DNA of 64,000 bases from Bin87 sp034420475 (GCA_034420475.1 DAOULH010000089.1:1-64000), one strand, 5' to 3'. Positions 45,219 through 54,053 are shown, counted from the stretch's first letter. The notes: generated from the letters alone by a model not told the origin. A program made the numbers and translations.

Positions 45219-47501
45219 CTAGCTGCTGGCGCCCTCCAGGTTCTTCATGTGGTTCATGGCGCTGCCGGCCCGGAACCACGCGATCTGGGTGTCGTTCAGC
45301 GTGTGCCGCAGGTTGAGCGTTTCCTCGGAGCCGTCGGCGTGCTTGAGGATCGCCTGCACCGGGCGGTCCGGCGCCAGGTCGTTGAGGCCGACCAGGCTCA
45401 TGCGGTCGTCCTCCAGCACGCGGTCCCAGTCCGCCGGGTCCTCGAAGGTGAGGGGCAGGAGCCCCTGCTTCTTCAGGTTCGACTCGTGGATGCGGGCGAA
45501 GCTGCGGGTGATGATGGCCGCGGCGCCCAGCATTCGCGGCGACAGGGCGGCGTGCTCGCGGCTGGAGCCCTCGCCGTAGTTCTCGTCGCCGATGGCAACC
45601 CAGCGGATGCCCTGGGCGCTGTAGGCGCGGGCGATCTCCGGAATGGGCATGATCTCCTCGCCGGAGAGCTGGTTCTTGCCGGTGCCGGTGTCGTCGGTAT
45701 AGGCGTTGTTGGCGCCCAGGAACATGTTGTCGCTGAGGTTGTTGAGGTGACCGCGGAAGCGGAGCCACGGACCCGCCGGGGAGATGGAGTCGGTGGTCGT
45801 CTTGCCCTCGGTCTTCACCAGGACGGGCACGTCTTCGAAGTCGTTGCCGTCCCAGGGTTCCCACGGATCCAGCACTTGCAGGCGGTTGCTGTTGGGGTCA
45901 ACGCGCACTTCAACGTCGCTGCCGTCTTCCGGCGGCTCGACGTACATGTCCGTGCCCGGGTCGAACCCGGTGGGCGGCACCTCGGGTGCCTCGGACGGCG
46001 GCTGGAGCATGAACTCGTTGCCGTTGGCGTCCACCAGGGGATCGGTGAGCGGATTGAAGGACAGGCTGCCGCCCAGGCCCATGGCCACGGCCAGCTCAGG
46101 GCTGGCGATGAAGTTCATGGTTCCCGCGTTGCCGTCGTTGCGGCTGGGGAAGTTGCGATTGTAGGAGGTGACGATGCTGTTGTCGGTACCGCGGGCCTCG
46201 GGCCGGTTCCACTGGCCGATGCAGGGGCCGCAGGCGTTGGCCAGCACGGTGGCGCCGATGGCTTCCAGCGCGGCCTGCTGGCCGTCCCGCTCAATGGTGG
46301 CGCGTACCTGCTCGGAACCGGGGGTCACCAGCAGGCCGGACGCGGCGGAGACGCCCCGCGCGGCGGCCTGTCGGGCCACGTCGGCGCAGCGCTCCATGTC
46401 CTCATAGGAGGAGTTGGTGCAGCTGCCCACCAGGGCCACGGACACTCGCTCCGGGAAGCCTTCCTGCTGGGCCTCGGCGGCCAGTGCGGAAATCGGTCGC
46501 GCCCGGTCGGGCGAGTGGGGGCCGGTAACGTGCGGCTCCAGGGTGGACAGGTCGATCTCGACGATCTGGTCGTAGAACTGCTCCGGCTGCTCCTCGACCT
46601 CGGGATCGGACTGGAGCAGATGCTTGTACTCCTCAGCGATTGCCACCAGGTCCTCGCGGCCGGTGGCGCGCAGGTACGTCGCCATGCGCTCGTCGTAGGG
46701 GAACACGTCGCCGGTGGCGCCCAGCTCGGCGCCCATGTTGCAGATGGTGCCCTTGCCGGTGGCGGAGATGGAGGCGGCGCCAGGTCCGAAGTATTCGATG
46801 ATGGCGTTGGTGCCGCCGGACACGGTGAGCTCGTAGGCCAGCTTGATGATGACGTCTTTAGGCGCCGTCCAGCCGCTCATGGAGCCGGTGAGCTTGACGC
46901 CGATGATGCGCGGATAACGCACTTCCCAAGGGAGGCCGGCCATCACGTCGGCCGCGTCTGCGCCGCCCACGCCGATGGCCAGGGAACCCAGGCCGCCGCC
47001 GTTGACGGTGTGGGAGTCGGTGCCGATGATCAGGGCGCCGGGGAAGGCGTACTTTTCGAGCACCACCTGGTGGATTATGCCGGAGCCGGGCTTCCAGAAC
47101 CCCATGCCGAAGCGGCGGCTGGCGGATTCCAGGAACTGGTAAACCTCGTTGCTCTCGTTGAGCGCGTCCTGGAGGTCGGAGGAGGCGCCGACGCGGGCCT
47201 GGATCAGGTGGTCGCAGTGGACGGTGGTCGGGACGGCGACGCGATCACGGCCGGACTGCATGAACTGCAGGATGGCCATTTGTCCGGTCACGTCCTGGTG
47301 GGCCACACGGTCGGGGCGAAGGTTGATGTAGCTGTCGCCGGGGCGCAGGTCGGCGTCGGCGACGTCGTCCAGGTGGGACAGCAGCAGCTTCTCGGCCATG
47401 GTCAGAGGCCGGTTGAGCCGGGCCCGCACCTGGGCCAGCTTCTCGTCCATTTTGCGGTAGGTTTCCCGCACGAATTCCGGAGTGGAATCGATGTTGCTCA
47501 T
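45219..47501 (-). CDS. acn: Aconitate hydratase
   Basis: 760 residues, similar to mitochondrial-type aconitases. It interconverts citrate and isocitrate in the TCA cycle. The three [4Fe-4S] cysteines are in VGSCTNSSYED and ANACGPCIGQW. Other hallmarks are IIGTDSHTVNGGGLGSLAIG, SYNRNFPSRNDGN and the swivelling domain GDENYGEGSSREHAAL. The start ATG 47501 is followed by an N-terminal helix without a transit-like region. It likely depends on Fe-S assembly by the A-type carrier at 3979. Confidence 0.96.
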   Translation of the reverse strand: MSNIDSTPEFVRETYRKMDEKLAQVRARLNRPLTMAEKLLLSHLDDVADADLRPGDSYINLRPDRVAHQDVTGQMAILQFMQSGRDRVAVPTTVHCDHLIQARVGASSDLQDALNESNEVYQFLESASRRFGMGFWKPGSGIIHQVVLEKYAFPGALIIGTDSHTVNGGGLGSLAIGVGGADAADVMAGLPWEVRYPRIIGVKLTGSMSGWTAPKDVIIKLAYELTVSGGTNAIIEYFGPGAASISATGKGTICNMGAELGATGDVFPYDERMATYLRATGREDLVAIAEEYKHLLQSDPEVEEQPEQFYDQIVEIDLSTLEPHVTGPHSPDRARPISALAAEAQQEGFPERVSVALVGSCTNSSYEDMERCADVARQAAARGVSAASGLLVTPGSEQVRATIERDGQQAALEAIGATVLANACGPCIGQWNRPEARGTDNSIVTSYNRNFPSRNDGNAGTMNFIASPELAVAMGLGGSLSFNPLTDPLVDANGNEFMLQPPSEAPEVPPTGFDPGTDMYVEPPEDGSDVEVRVDPNSNRLQVLDPWEPWDGNDFEDVPVLVKTEGKTTTDSISPAGPWLRFRGHLNNLSDNMFLGANNAYTDDTGTGKNQLSGEEIMPIPEIARAYSAQGIRWVAIGDENYGEGSSREHAALSPRMLGAAAIITRSFARIHESNLKKQGLLPLTFEDPADWDRVLEDDRMSLVGLNDLAPDRPVQAILKHADGSEETLNLRHTLNDTQIAWFRAGSAMNHMKNLEGASS

Positions 47502-47617
47502 TGTGTTCGCTCCTCCTCGAGTTTAGCCCCGCTGGATCGACCCACCGGCGCGCCGTCAATCACGTAAGTTACCCGTGTTGCAGCACGCCGCGGCGGGCGA
47601 CCAGGCCCAGGGAGATG

Positions 47618-48445
47618 TTACAAGGTTACCTTTTCGCCGTACCGTTCAATGATGTCCATGAAGAGGCGATGACGCCGGGGATTGTGGTCCGGGTTTTCCG
47701 ACCGGCGCAGGTAGATGCGGTACACGGTCGCCAGGTCGTCGTCCCGCAGCCAGATGGAGTAGCTGGGCATTCCGTTGCGCAGTTGTCGGTACAGGAACTC
47801 GACCTGGCGGATCCGGCTGAGTTGCAGGGCCACCTGACCATCTCCGTCCGTTGCCAGCAGGGCGATGTCGCCGGTAGGGTTGGCTTGCCCGCCGCCATCC
47901 ACGAATTGCAGGCTGTCCAGCGAGGCGGGAATGGACACGGTGGCGGCCGGGTTGTGCACCATGATCACGGCCTCGGCCAGCCCGATGGGGACATCGCCCA
48001 TTCCCTGGCTGCAATTTGACAGGATTTGCCGCAGCAGGTCGACGTTGGCCGGAGGGTTGGACCCGCTGAGGCTCTGGACAGGAACGGCCGTCTCCGGCAG
48101 GTGGTCGGCCAGAACCTGTTCCAGGTCATCCGGAATGGGGGCGAATCTTACCCGCCCGCGCCGGGTTATGGTCGCTTCGCCGGTGATGGAGCCGTACAGC
48201 GCTTTTTCGCCGGACCAGCGGCGGGCGACGTCGAATCTCGGACCGTAGGTGCAGCCAAGGATGCATCCGGCCGTGGTCACCTGCACGCGGTCGTCATCCC
48301 AATGTTTCGCGGCGGTACGAAAGTCGCCCAGGACGTCCGCGGCGTTGCGACCACGATGGTGCCAGCGCCCGCACCCGTACTCGTCGGTGCAGACGACAAC
48401 GTTGACTTCAGGTCGAGCGGACCGCTGCGGGTCGGATGCGGACAT
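47618..48445 (-). CDS. Thioredoxin-like [2Fe-2S] ferredoxin-domain protein with a long C-terminal region
   Basis: 275 residues from ATG 48445. Residues 15-95 resemble the (2Fe-2S) thioredoxin-like ferredoxin domain: VVVCTDEYGCGRWHHRG and TTAGCILGCTYGP supply four cysteines with the family spacing. The C-terminal 180 residues contain a SFQFVDG-like beta region (PASLDSLQFVDGGGQ) and a helix-rich end with RHRLFMDIIERYGEKV. I do not recognise this part. The 80-residue ferredoxin gene lies 87 bp upstream on the same strand, beyond a hairpin, so a redox link is possible. Confidence 0.72.
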   Translation of the reverse strand: MSASDPQRSARPEVNVVVCTDEYGCGRWHHRGRNAADVLGDFRTAAKHWDDDRVQVTTAGCILGCTYGPRFDVARRWSGEKALYGSITGEATITRRGRVRFAPIPDDLEQVLADHLPETAVPVQSLSGSNPPANVDLLRQILSNCSQGMGDVPIGLAEAVIMVHNPAATVSIPASLDSLQFVDGGGQANPTGDIALLATDGDGQVALQLSRIRQVEFLYRQLRNGMPSYSIWLRDDDLATVYRIYLRRSENPDHNPRRHRLFMDIIERYGEKVTL

Positions 48446-48468
48446 CTGGGAACGTGTGACCGTTATAC

Positions 48469-48498
48469 GTGCGCCCGGCGGACAAGCGCCGGGCGCAC
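48469..48498 (-). terminator. 12-bp GC-rich hairpin between two iron-sulfur protein genes
   Basis: GTGCGCCCGGCG and CGCCGGGCGCAC pair perfectly around GACAAG, 34 bp after the ferredoxin stop on the minus strand. No T-tract. It may end or attenuate the ferredoxin transcript. Confidence 0.6.
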
Positions 48499-48531
48499 GA
48501 CGGGGTCGGTGTACGCCGGGCGGCGTGACGA

Positions 48532-48774
48532 CTACTTGCTGAAGTAGTCGTAATTTATCTTGATATATTCTTCGTACATGGACGGCACGGCTTCCTCGGC
48601 GAAGATGGCCGTGACCGGGCACACCGGTTCGCAGGCGGCACAGTCGATGCACTCATCGGGACTGATGAAGTACATGTCATCGTCGTCGGTGGTGTAGATG
48701 CAGTCCACCGGACAGACGTCGACACACGCGGCGTCTTTGACGCCCACGCATGGCTCGGTAATGATGTAGGTCAT
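48532..48774 (-). CDS. 7Fe/8Fe-type ferredoxin
   Basis: 80 residues from ATG 48774 (MTYIITEPCVG). Cluster ligands are CVGVKDAACVDVCPVDCI and CIDCAACEPVCPVTAI. The first half has the wider cysteine spacing typical of a [3Fe-4S] or [4Fe-4S] site, as in FdxA, and the second half a standard C-x2-C-x2-C-x3-CP [4Fe-4S] site. It is a small soluble electron carrier; partner unknown. The sequence is rich in Asp and Tyr at the end (IKINYDYFSK). Confidence 0.93.
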   Translation of the reverse strand: MTYIITEPCVGVKDAACVDVCPVDCIYTTDDDDMYFISPDECIDCAACEPVCPVTAIFAEEAVPSMYEEYIKINYDYFSK

Positions 48775-48930
48775 AGCGGCATTCCCTCGGGTGATGTGGT
48801 GTGGGTTGACAGTGGCAAACCGAACTTCGGGCCACAACTCACGGGTGCGGAAATTATAGCACGGCGGGTAGGCAATGCAAACGCGCGGGGCAGTCCGGAA
48901 CGCCGGGCGGCAGCCTCGGAAACGGCGGAT

Positions 48931-49365
48931 CTACACCCGGGTGAAACGCTTCTTGGTCGACAGGGTTACGAAGGTCTGGGTCTTTTGCACTCCGTCGATC
49001 ACGCCGATGCGGGTGCGCAGGAAGTCGCCAAGACTTTCGGCCGACTCCAGGGCAGTCCAGACGAATACGTCGTAAGGGCCGGTGGCCACGACGACATAGT
49101 GGGCCTCGTCAAGGTTCGCGATGCACTCCGCGACGGAATCGGACTTGCCCGGGCCGGTTTCCAGGCCGATGAGAGCGGTGGTGCCGTAGCCCATTTTTTC
49201 GAGGTTGGGGACTGCCACCACATGGACGATGTCTTCCTTGATGAGGCGACGCAGCCGGCGCCTCACAGTGCCTTCACTGACACCCACCGCGCGCGCAATC
49301 TTGGCGTTGGACGCACGCCCGTCCGATTGCAGGATACCGATGATCTTCAGGTCAAGTTCGTCCAT
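48931..49365 (-). CDS. Lrp/AsnC-family transcriptional regulator
   Basis: 144 residues. The N-terminal helix-turn-helix ASNAKIARAVGVSEGTVRRR follows MDELDLKIIGILQSDGR, and the C-terminal RAM ligand-binding domain has HYVVVATGPYDVFVWTAL. Such regulators respond to amino acids or related metabolites and often control their own gene. The 220-bp upstream region is AT-rich and contains a 13-bp palindrome at 49481-49493 that could be an operator. The neighbouring EamA transporter is a candidate target. Confidence 0.92.
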   Translation of the reverse strand: MDELDLKIIGILQSDGRASNAKIARAVGVSEGTVRRRLRRLIKEDIVHVVAVPNLEKMGYGTTALIGLETGPGKSDSVAECIANLDEAHYVVVATGPYDVFVWTALESAESLGDFLRTRIGVIDGVQKTQTFVTLSTKKRFTRV

Positions 49366-49480
49366 TGGTTGGCAGACTCCGTGCTAAGTATGCAGTCACA
49401 TTCCTACGCTTAATAGCGCAGATATTCGGGACAAGATAATATTCGTTGGTGCTGCGGTTGTCAACCATCAATGAGACGAT

Positions 49481-49493
49481 GATAAACATTATC
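49481..49493. promoter_or_regulatory. AT-rich palindrome upstream of the Lrp gene
   Basis: GATAA-ACA-TTATC, 116 bp upstream of the regulator start, within the most AT-rich stretch of the region. A possible operator for the Lrp-like protein. Confidence 0.35.
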
Positions 49494-49588
49494 GATTTAT
49501 TCGTGACGGATTCGATGCTTTTTCTCCGCTTTCGACGCAGCATTAACGTAATGACCGACGGCCTAGCGGAAAGTTCCCGTTTTGGGCG

Positions 49589-50545
49589 TCAACCCATGCT
49601 GAGTGTGCCCACGCCACCTACAATCATCACTATGGACGCGGCTTTTACCGACAGCGCGCGGGGGCTCAGCGTCTCGTCCAGGAACTGCCAGCGCATGCGG
49701 GACAGAATCGTGGACGCGATGAACACGAACAGCGGCCGAGTCGCCAGGACCGCAGCCACCAGGGAGGCCGGGCCCAGGCTGTAAGCGTACACCCCCAGCA
49801 GGATCGACACCGCCGGCATCAGCGATTCGCCGAACAGGAGCATCGCCAGAACGCCGGGCTGCTTCACGGCGGTCCACAGACGGGGACCGCCGCTCAACCC
49901 GACGCAGAAGAACACCGCGCCCACCGTGGCCTGCTGGATCCCGAATACCGTGAGCACGGGAAGATCGGCGTTCAGGGCGGCCTTGGCCACGACGAAGCTG
50001 GAGGCGGCGGACATCGCGCTGACGACCAGCAGCGCCGGCCCGTAGATCGTGCTGCGGTCGCGCAGGTCGAAAATTGCGGTACTCGGAACCGCCAAATCCG
50101 CGCCGATGCGCCCGAAGGGCCGTTCCTGGAACAGCCGCACGGAGATGAGCGCCGCGCCGGCGACCACCAGGGCGATGCCGCACCATTGGGCCAGCGATAT
50201 GCGCTCGCCCAGGAACAGCAGAGCCAGGATGGCGACGAAAATCGGATTGGTCTGGGAAATGGCGACGGCTCGCGAAGCCTCCATGAGGCGCAGGCCGCGG
50301 AACAGGAGCACCACGGAGCAACCCATGAATATGCCAGCCAGAACCGGAGTCACCGCCACCTGCCAGGTGGTGCCCTCCGGCACTCCAACGATCGCGGCCA
50401 CGATGGTGCCGTAGATCAGTCCGGTGGTCCCGCACCACAGGCACAGGGGCGGCACACCGTTCAGGTGGAACGACAGCAGGCGCTTGTCGCAGACGCTGAC
50501 GAAGCAAAAGGCCAGGGCGGAGCCCAGGGCGAGGAGGGGCCACAT
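49589..50545 (-). CDS. EamA/DMT-superfamily transporter
   Basis: 318 residues from ATG 50545; a longer frame begins at 50599 but would overlap the upstream gene. Ten hydrophobic helices in two EamA halves of about 150 residues: first half MWPLLALGSALAFCF to ALVVAGAALISVRLF, second half GPALLVVSAMSAASSF to AASIVMIVGGVGTL. DMT proteins export metabolites such as amino acids or drugs. It is 4 bp downstream of the DUF3800 stop. Substrate unknown; the nearby Lrp-like regulator suggests an amino acid. Confidence 0.86.
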   Translation of the reverse strand: MWPLLALGSALAFCFVSVCDKRLLSFHLNGVPPLCLWCGTTGLIYGTIVAAIVGVPEGTTWQVAVTPVLAGIFMGCSVVLLFRGLRLMEASRAVAISQTNPIFVAILALLFLGERISLAQWCGIALVVAGAALISVRLFQERPFGRIGADLAVPSTAIFDLRDRSTIYGPALLVVSAMSAASSFVVAKAALNADLPVLTVFGIQQATVGAVFFCVGLSGGPRLWTAVKQPGVLAMLLFGESLMPAVSILLGVYAYSLGPASLVAAVLATRPLFVFIASTILSRMRWQFLDETLSPRALSVKAASIVMIVGGVGTLSMG

Positions 50546-50549
50546 AAGG

Positions 50550-51287
50550 TCAGCGCACACCAGCGGGCAGGCGTTGCAGACCATACCGTACCGGTCCACC
50601 GTCCGACGAGGAATCCTGGGTCAACCGCTGGATGACACGATACCAGCGACGAATGGCGTGCAGGTATTCATCGCTGGATGGAAGCGGAGCTTCAAACAGC
50701 CGTCTTTCCTGATAAACCCGAATCACGTAGGCACACATATCGGCAATCTGGATGCCGGCGCTGGTTGCTGAATCTACGAAAGCTGGTGTGTCAGCGATGT
50801 GGATGCTGGCCTGCCCCTCGTTGGAGCGGAAGAGGTAATTGGAAAAAGCCGCGCTGGTCCTTCCGAAACGAGTGCCCCGGCCATCAAATAGGATATTGGC
50901 ATAAGCGTCGGTTTGCGCGGCCAGCATCTCAATGCGCTGCAAAAGAAACCGAAAGCGGCTTCCCAAATGTGTATCGGTATGCAGAGGATTTTGGAACGGA
51001 CCTTGCATAATCGTGGCGAAAACGGTTATCGGCAATGTGTCCAGGATGGAGAAAAATTCCTCGGCAAATATGCGTTTTGTTCGGCTTCTTCGATAGGCTT
51101 TCTCTTTGAGCAGGTTCATTCCTTTGAGTTCCGCCCGTTCCGCTTGCAATATTTGACGCTTTATCGCAAAAATTCGTCTGCTGATTGAGCGGGAATCCTG
51201 TTCACCGTAACAAACTGCCGCCACCACTGGGCGAGTGCTTTTGTCATTGGGATTAGGGAGACCACTTTCGTCAATGAATGCCAGCAT
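50550..51287 (-). CDS. DUF3800-domain protein
   Basis: 245 residues with the canonical first strand MLAFIDESGLPNPNDKS, the central GRGTRFGRTSAAFSNYLF block and the C-terminal IQIADMCAYVIRVYQERR. These acidic positions suggest an RNase H-like metal site. Occurs often in mobile or defence regions; no established function. It is closer to the family consensus than the protein at 33636-34406, in which DESG is replaced by SESG. Confidence 0.87.
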   Translation of the reverse strand: MLAFIDESGLPNPNDKSTRPVVAAVCYGEQDSRSISRRIFAIKRQILQAERAELKGMNLLKEKAYRRSRTKRIFAEEFFSILDTLPITVFATIMQGPFQNPLHTDTHLGSRFRFLLQRIEMLAAQTDAYANILFDGRGTRFGRTSAAFSNYLFRSNEGQASIHIADTPAFVDSATSAGIQIADMCAYVIRVYQERRLFEAPLPSSDEYLHAIRRWYRVIQRLTQDSSSDGGPVRYGLQRLPAGVR

Positions 51288-51514
51288 ATTTAACCTCGGT
51301 TGTATTTCAAAGTGGACAAAGCTGCGCTTATAGCGTATGATGTGCTTGGAGCCATACGCAACGTGTTGCAGCGTTACCTGTGGCGCCCTTGTCAGGAGGT
51401 TGGCGCGTTTAGGCTCAGTGCCAGGTCGCCAGCCCCGCCCGGGACAGTTGCGGCTGGAGAAAATTCCCAGCCGAATATGTCCCGGTCTTTTTATGCCGCG
51501 CCATCATCCGAAAC

Positions 51515-51892
51515 TCAGACCCGGCAATGGCCGTCGCACCGGCCCAGCCAGTTGCTGATGCGCATCCGGTTGCGCGCGAAACCACGGTAGAAGAGATCAA
51601 AGGCGGGCCGGGCCGGCCACCATCGGGTCCAGCCCAGCACCCAGCCCAGGCCGGCCCGGCGGTAGCCCTCGCGCAGACTTTCCATGCCCACCGTGATGCT
51701 GCCGTCCGGCTTGACGCCATACATGGCGGACTGGACCTGATCGGCGTCCAGGCCCCATGTAGCGGCGTCGAAATCCTCGGCGGAGATGTCCACGGGCTCA
51801 ATGGCTTCGGGTCGGCGGCGGTACAGGTTCATCACCTCACGGCTGCACATGGGACACGACCCGTCGTATAGCATACGGAAGCGATCACTCAT
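51515..51892 (-). CDS. DCC-family thiol-disulfide oxidoreductase-like protein
   Basis: 125 residues. The N-terminal block MLYDGSCPMCSREVMNLY carries the family's D-x-x-C-P-x-C motif, and the end shows the second half FDLFYRGFARNRMRISN. The family (DUF393) is thioredoxin-like and has poorly known redox functions. C-x2-C is present. The start ATG 51892 is directly followed by the DGSC block, giving the usual length. Confidence 0.88.
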   Translation of the reverse strand: MSDRFRMLYDGSCPMCSREVMNLYRRRPEAIEPVDISAEDFDAATWGLDADQVQSAMYGVKPDGSITVGMESLREGYRRAGLGWVLGWTRWWPARPAFDLFYRGFARNRMRISNWLGRCDGHCRV

Positions 51893-51931
51893 CGCCGGCC
51901 TCCACGCTGAGGCTTTGGTGTGCAGGACAGG

Positions 51932-52858
51932 TCAGTCGTCGGCCGGGGTGAGCACCGCGGCGTCGGCAGCCATCTGGGCGGCTTGAGCCGCGGCCAGGCC
52001 GGCCACGTCGGTGCCCACGTCCTGCACGCCGTACTTCTTTTCCAGCTCGTAGATGGCGTCCAGGCCCAGAACGGAGGCGACGTCCCAGCGGGTGCCGTAG
52101 CGATCCGGGTTCACCTTGCCGTCGCTCATTAGCTCTTCGTACGCCGCTCGCACCTGCTTGTAAATGAGCCAGATGGTGCTGCCGCAGATCATGATCTTGT
52201 AACCCAGTTCGTCCATGGTCTGCGTCGTGGCCAGGTCGCCGTTGTACATCCGCGGCACGTCGGCCAGGTCGGCGGCGTAGCGCTGGATGTCGTCCTGGGA
52301 CTTGATGCCGTCAACGAACACCAGGTCGGCGCCGGCCTCGACGTAGGCGCGGCACCGGCTGACGGTGTCCTCCCAGCCGGTGACGGCGTAGGCGTCGCAG
52401 CGGGCGATGATGACGAAATCGGGGTCAGTTCGGGCGTCCAGCGCGGCATGGATCTTCTGGACGTGTTCCTCCACCGGGACCACCTGCTTGCCGGCGAAGA
52501 ACCCGCACTTCTTGGGGAACACCTGATCCTCCAGGTGTATCGCGGCCACGCCAGCGGCTTCGTACTCGCGGACGGTGCGGTGCACGTTGAGCGGGTTGCC
52601 GTAGCCGGTGTCGGCGTCGCAGATCACCGGGATGTTGATGGCGTCCGCGATGTACTTGGCGTTGGCGACCATTTCGGTCATGGTCAGCAGGCCAACGTCG
52701 GGGAAGCCTCGTTCGGCGGCGGTGCCGGCCCCGGTCATGTACACGGCCTGGTGTCCTACGTCTTCAGCGATGCGGGCGTGCAGGGCGTTGAGGACGAAGG
52801 GCGCGACGACCAGCCGGTCGGAAGCGAGCATTTGGCGCAGCTTGGCAGTGGCTTTCAT
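51932..52858 (-). CDS. Isocitrate lyase/PEP mutase-family protein
   Basis: 308 residues, ICL/PEPM superfamily. Metal and substrate residues are visible in ICDADTGYGNPLNVHRTV and HLEDQVFPKKCGFFAGK, which holds the catalytic lysine-cysteine motif KKCG. Methylisocitrate lyase (PrpB), oxaloacetate decarboxylase and carboxyphosphonoenolpyruvate mutase share these motifs. The C-terminus is Ala-rich. No propionate pathway genes are adjacent, so specificity is open. Confidence 0.88.
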   Translation of the reverse strand: MKATAKLRQMLASDRLVVAPFVLNALHARIAEDVGHQAVYMTGAGTAAERGFPDVGLLTMTEMVANAKYIADAINIPVICDADTGYGNPLNVHRTVREYEAAGVAAIHLEDQVFPKKCGFFAGKQVVPVEEHVQKIHAALDARTDPDFVIIARCDAYAVTGWEDTVSRCRAYVEAGADLVFVDGIKSQDDIQRYAADLADVPRMYNGDLATTQTMDELGYKIMICGSTIWLIYKQVRAAYEELMSDGKVNPDRYGTRWDVASVLGLDAIYELEKKYGVQDVGTDVAGLAAAQAAQMAADAAVLTPADD

Positions 52859-52888
52859 TGCAATAGTACCTCCGTGGGATTAAATTTT

Positions 52889-52916
52889 TACATCGATGCA
52901 CAGGATGAACAGGATT
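52889..52916. repeat. CATCGATGCACAGGAT repeat, left flank of the GxxExxY gene
   Basis: TACATCGATGCACAGGATG followed by AACAGGATT. The inverted partner is at 53311-53329, and 17 nt recur exactly at 63085-63102. Confidence 0.72.
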
Positions 52917-52933
52917 GAGGAAACGGCTGGGGG

Positions 52934-53305
52934 TCAGTTCTTGGTTCGGGTAAAGCGTTGAAATTCTACCTTGGGGTTGCCGAAATTGATGAGAAGCCCC
53001 ACCGGTATTCCAGTAGCATTCAGGTAGTTGATAACCTGCGCTTTGTGCTGCGGGGTAAGGCGCTCCACGGCTTTCAGTTCAATGATTACTTTGCCCGGCA
53101 CCAGCAAATCGGCGTAGAAATCGCCAACGCGCGTATTGCGAAACGTTACCTGGATTGGAGCCTGCGCCCTGACAGGAATGCCAGCGTCTGCAAGCGCAAC
53201 CACCATAGCGTTTTCGTACACCGATTCCAGAAAGCCTGCTCCCAGTTCGTTCTGAACTTCGAAAGCACAACCTATTATCACCCTGGTCAAATCCGAATAC
53301 AGCAA
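52934..53305 (-). CDS. GxxExxY-family PD-(D/E)XK nuclease-like protein
   Basis: 123 residues. The naming motif G-x-x-E-x-x-Y is visible in LGAGFLESVYENAM, and the nuclease-like core follows: FYADLLVPGKVIIELKAV with D-x(n)-E-L-K. It begins TTG CTG TAT (TTG 53305); no ATG is in frame near the family's N-terminus, so the start is unusual. It is flanked by inverted repeats (52889-52916 and 53311-53329). Proteins of this family are common in many phyla and are often found near short repeats. Function is not established. Confidence 0.85.
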   Translation of the reverse strand: MLYSDLTRVIIGCAFEVQNELGAGFLESVYENAMVVALADAGIPVRAQAPIQVTFRNTRVGDFYADLLVPGKVIIELKAVERLTPQHKAQVINYLNATGIPVGLLINFGNPKVEFQRFTRTKN

Positions 53306-53310
53306 ATCTC

Positions 53311-53329
53311 GATCCTGTCCATCGATGTA
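53311..53329. repeat. CATCGATG-type repeat, right flank of the GxxExxY gene
   Basis: GATCCTGTCCATCGATGTA; its reverse complement matches the left flank at 17 of 19 positions. It covers the start region of the GxxExxY gene. Confidence 0.68.
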
Positions 53330-53345
53330 GGATTTCCATTCGTTC

Positions 53346-54053
53346 CTAAAAGATGCGGTCCGTTTCTGCTACCAGCGGGGGCAGGAGGGCTTCCATCCAA
53401 GGGACCATGTCGCGCAGGACTTCCGCCGGTATTTCGTGGCCCATGTTGTACTCGTGGTAGGACAGGCTGTAGTTCTCCGCGTCGAGAAATTCCCGGGTGC
53501 GGCGCGCGCTGTCCATGGAAACCATCTGGTCATAAAGGCCGTGGGCGACGAAAACCGGCTGCTTGCGGTGGTCGGGCAGGCGCGGGCGCAGTATCTCAGG
53601 GTCCGGCAGGGACGCGCTGAGGGCGACCAGGGCCACGAACTGGTCCGGCCGCTGCAAACCCATGCGGTAGGTCATGCCGCCGCCCTGGGAAAAGCCTAAA
53701 AGCACGGCCCGGTCTTCCTGGGCCCTGAACTCGCTCAGCACCTCGGTGAAGAAGGCGTCGAGCAGCGATTCCGCCTGGTCGAAATGCTCCGCGGTCGCCT
53801 GGCCGCGGGGTGGATGCCAGCCGTAGCCGATCATGCCGGGGGCCAGTTCGAAGGGTATGGGCGCATTGGGGCATACGTACACGTAGCCCTTGCGGTTGAT
53901 GGACGGAGCGAGGCCGGCGAGGTCCTGCATGTTGGCGCCAAAACCGTGCAGCATGACCACCAGCGGATAGTCGGCGTCGGCGTCGTAATCGTCGGGAAAT
54001 ATGACGAGATAATGGAGGCCGTCGTCGGCTACCCTGCGCTGTTCGGCGTGCAT
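53346..54053 (-). CDS. Carboxylesterase/phospholipase-type alpha/beta hydrolase
   Basis: 235 residues. HGFGANMQDLAGLAPS is the oxyanion and cap region, the nucleophile is in LLGFSQGGGMT, an acid in VFVAHGLYDQMVSMD, and the histidine in YNMGHEIPAE. The arrangement fits the phospholipase/carboxylesterase family (YpfH/EstB-like). No signal peptide. A cytoplasmic esterase acting on small esters is likely. Confidence 0.92.
   Translation of the reverse strand: MHAEQRRVADDGLHYLVIFPDDYDADADYPLVVMLHGFGANMQDLAGLAPSINRKGYVYVCPNAPIPFELAPGMIGYGWHPPRGQATAEHFDQAESLLDAFFTEVLSEFRAQEDRAVLLGFSQGGGMTYRMGLQRPDQFVALVALSASLPDPEILRPRLPDHRKQPVFVAHGLYDQMVSMDSARRTREFLDAENYSLSYHEYNMGHEIPAEVLRDMVPWMEALLPPLVAETDRIF

Noticed and set aside
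45249..47567. 772-residue open frame opposite acn
   Set aside because: Composition is that of an antisense frame in high-GC coding DNA (His, Gly, Val-rich, no domain), and the aconitase on the minus strand is unambiguous.
51515..51517. TGA at the end of the DCC-family gene as a further selenocysteine codon
   Set aside because: The frame beyond the TGA gives only nine residues without family similarity, and both family cysteines are already present upstream.
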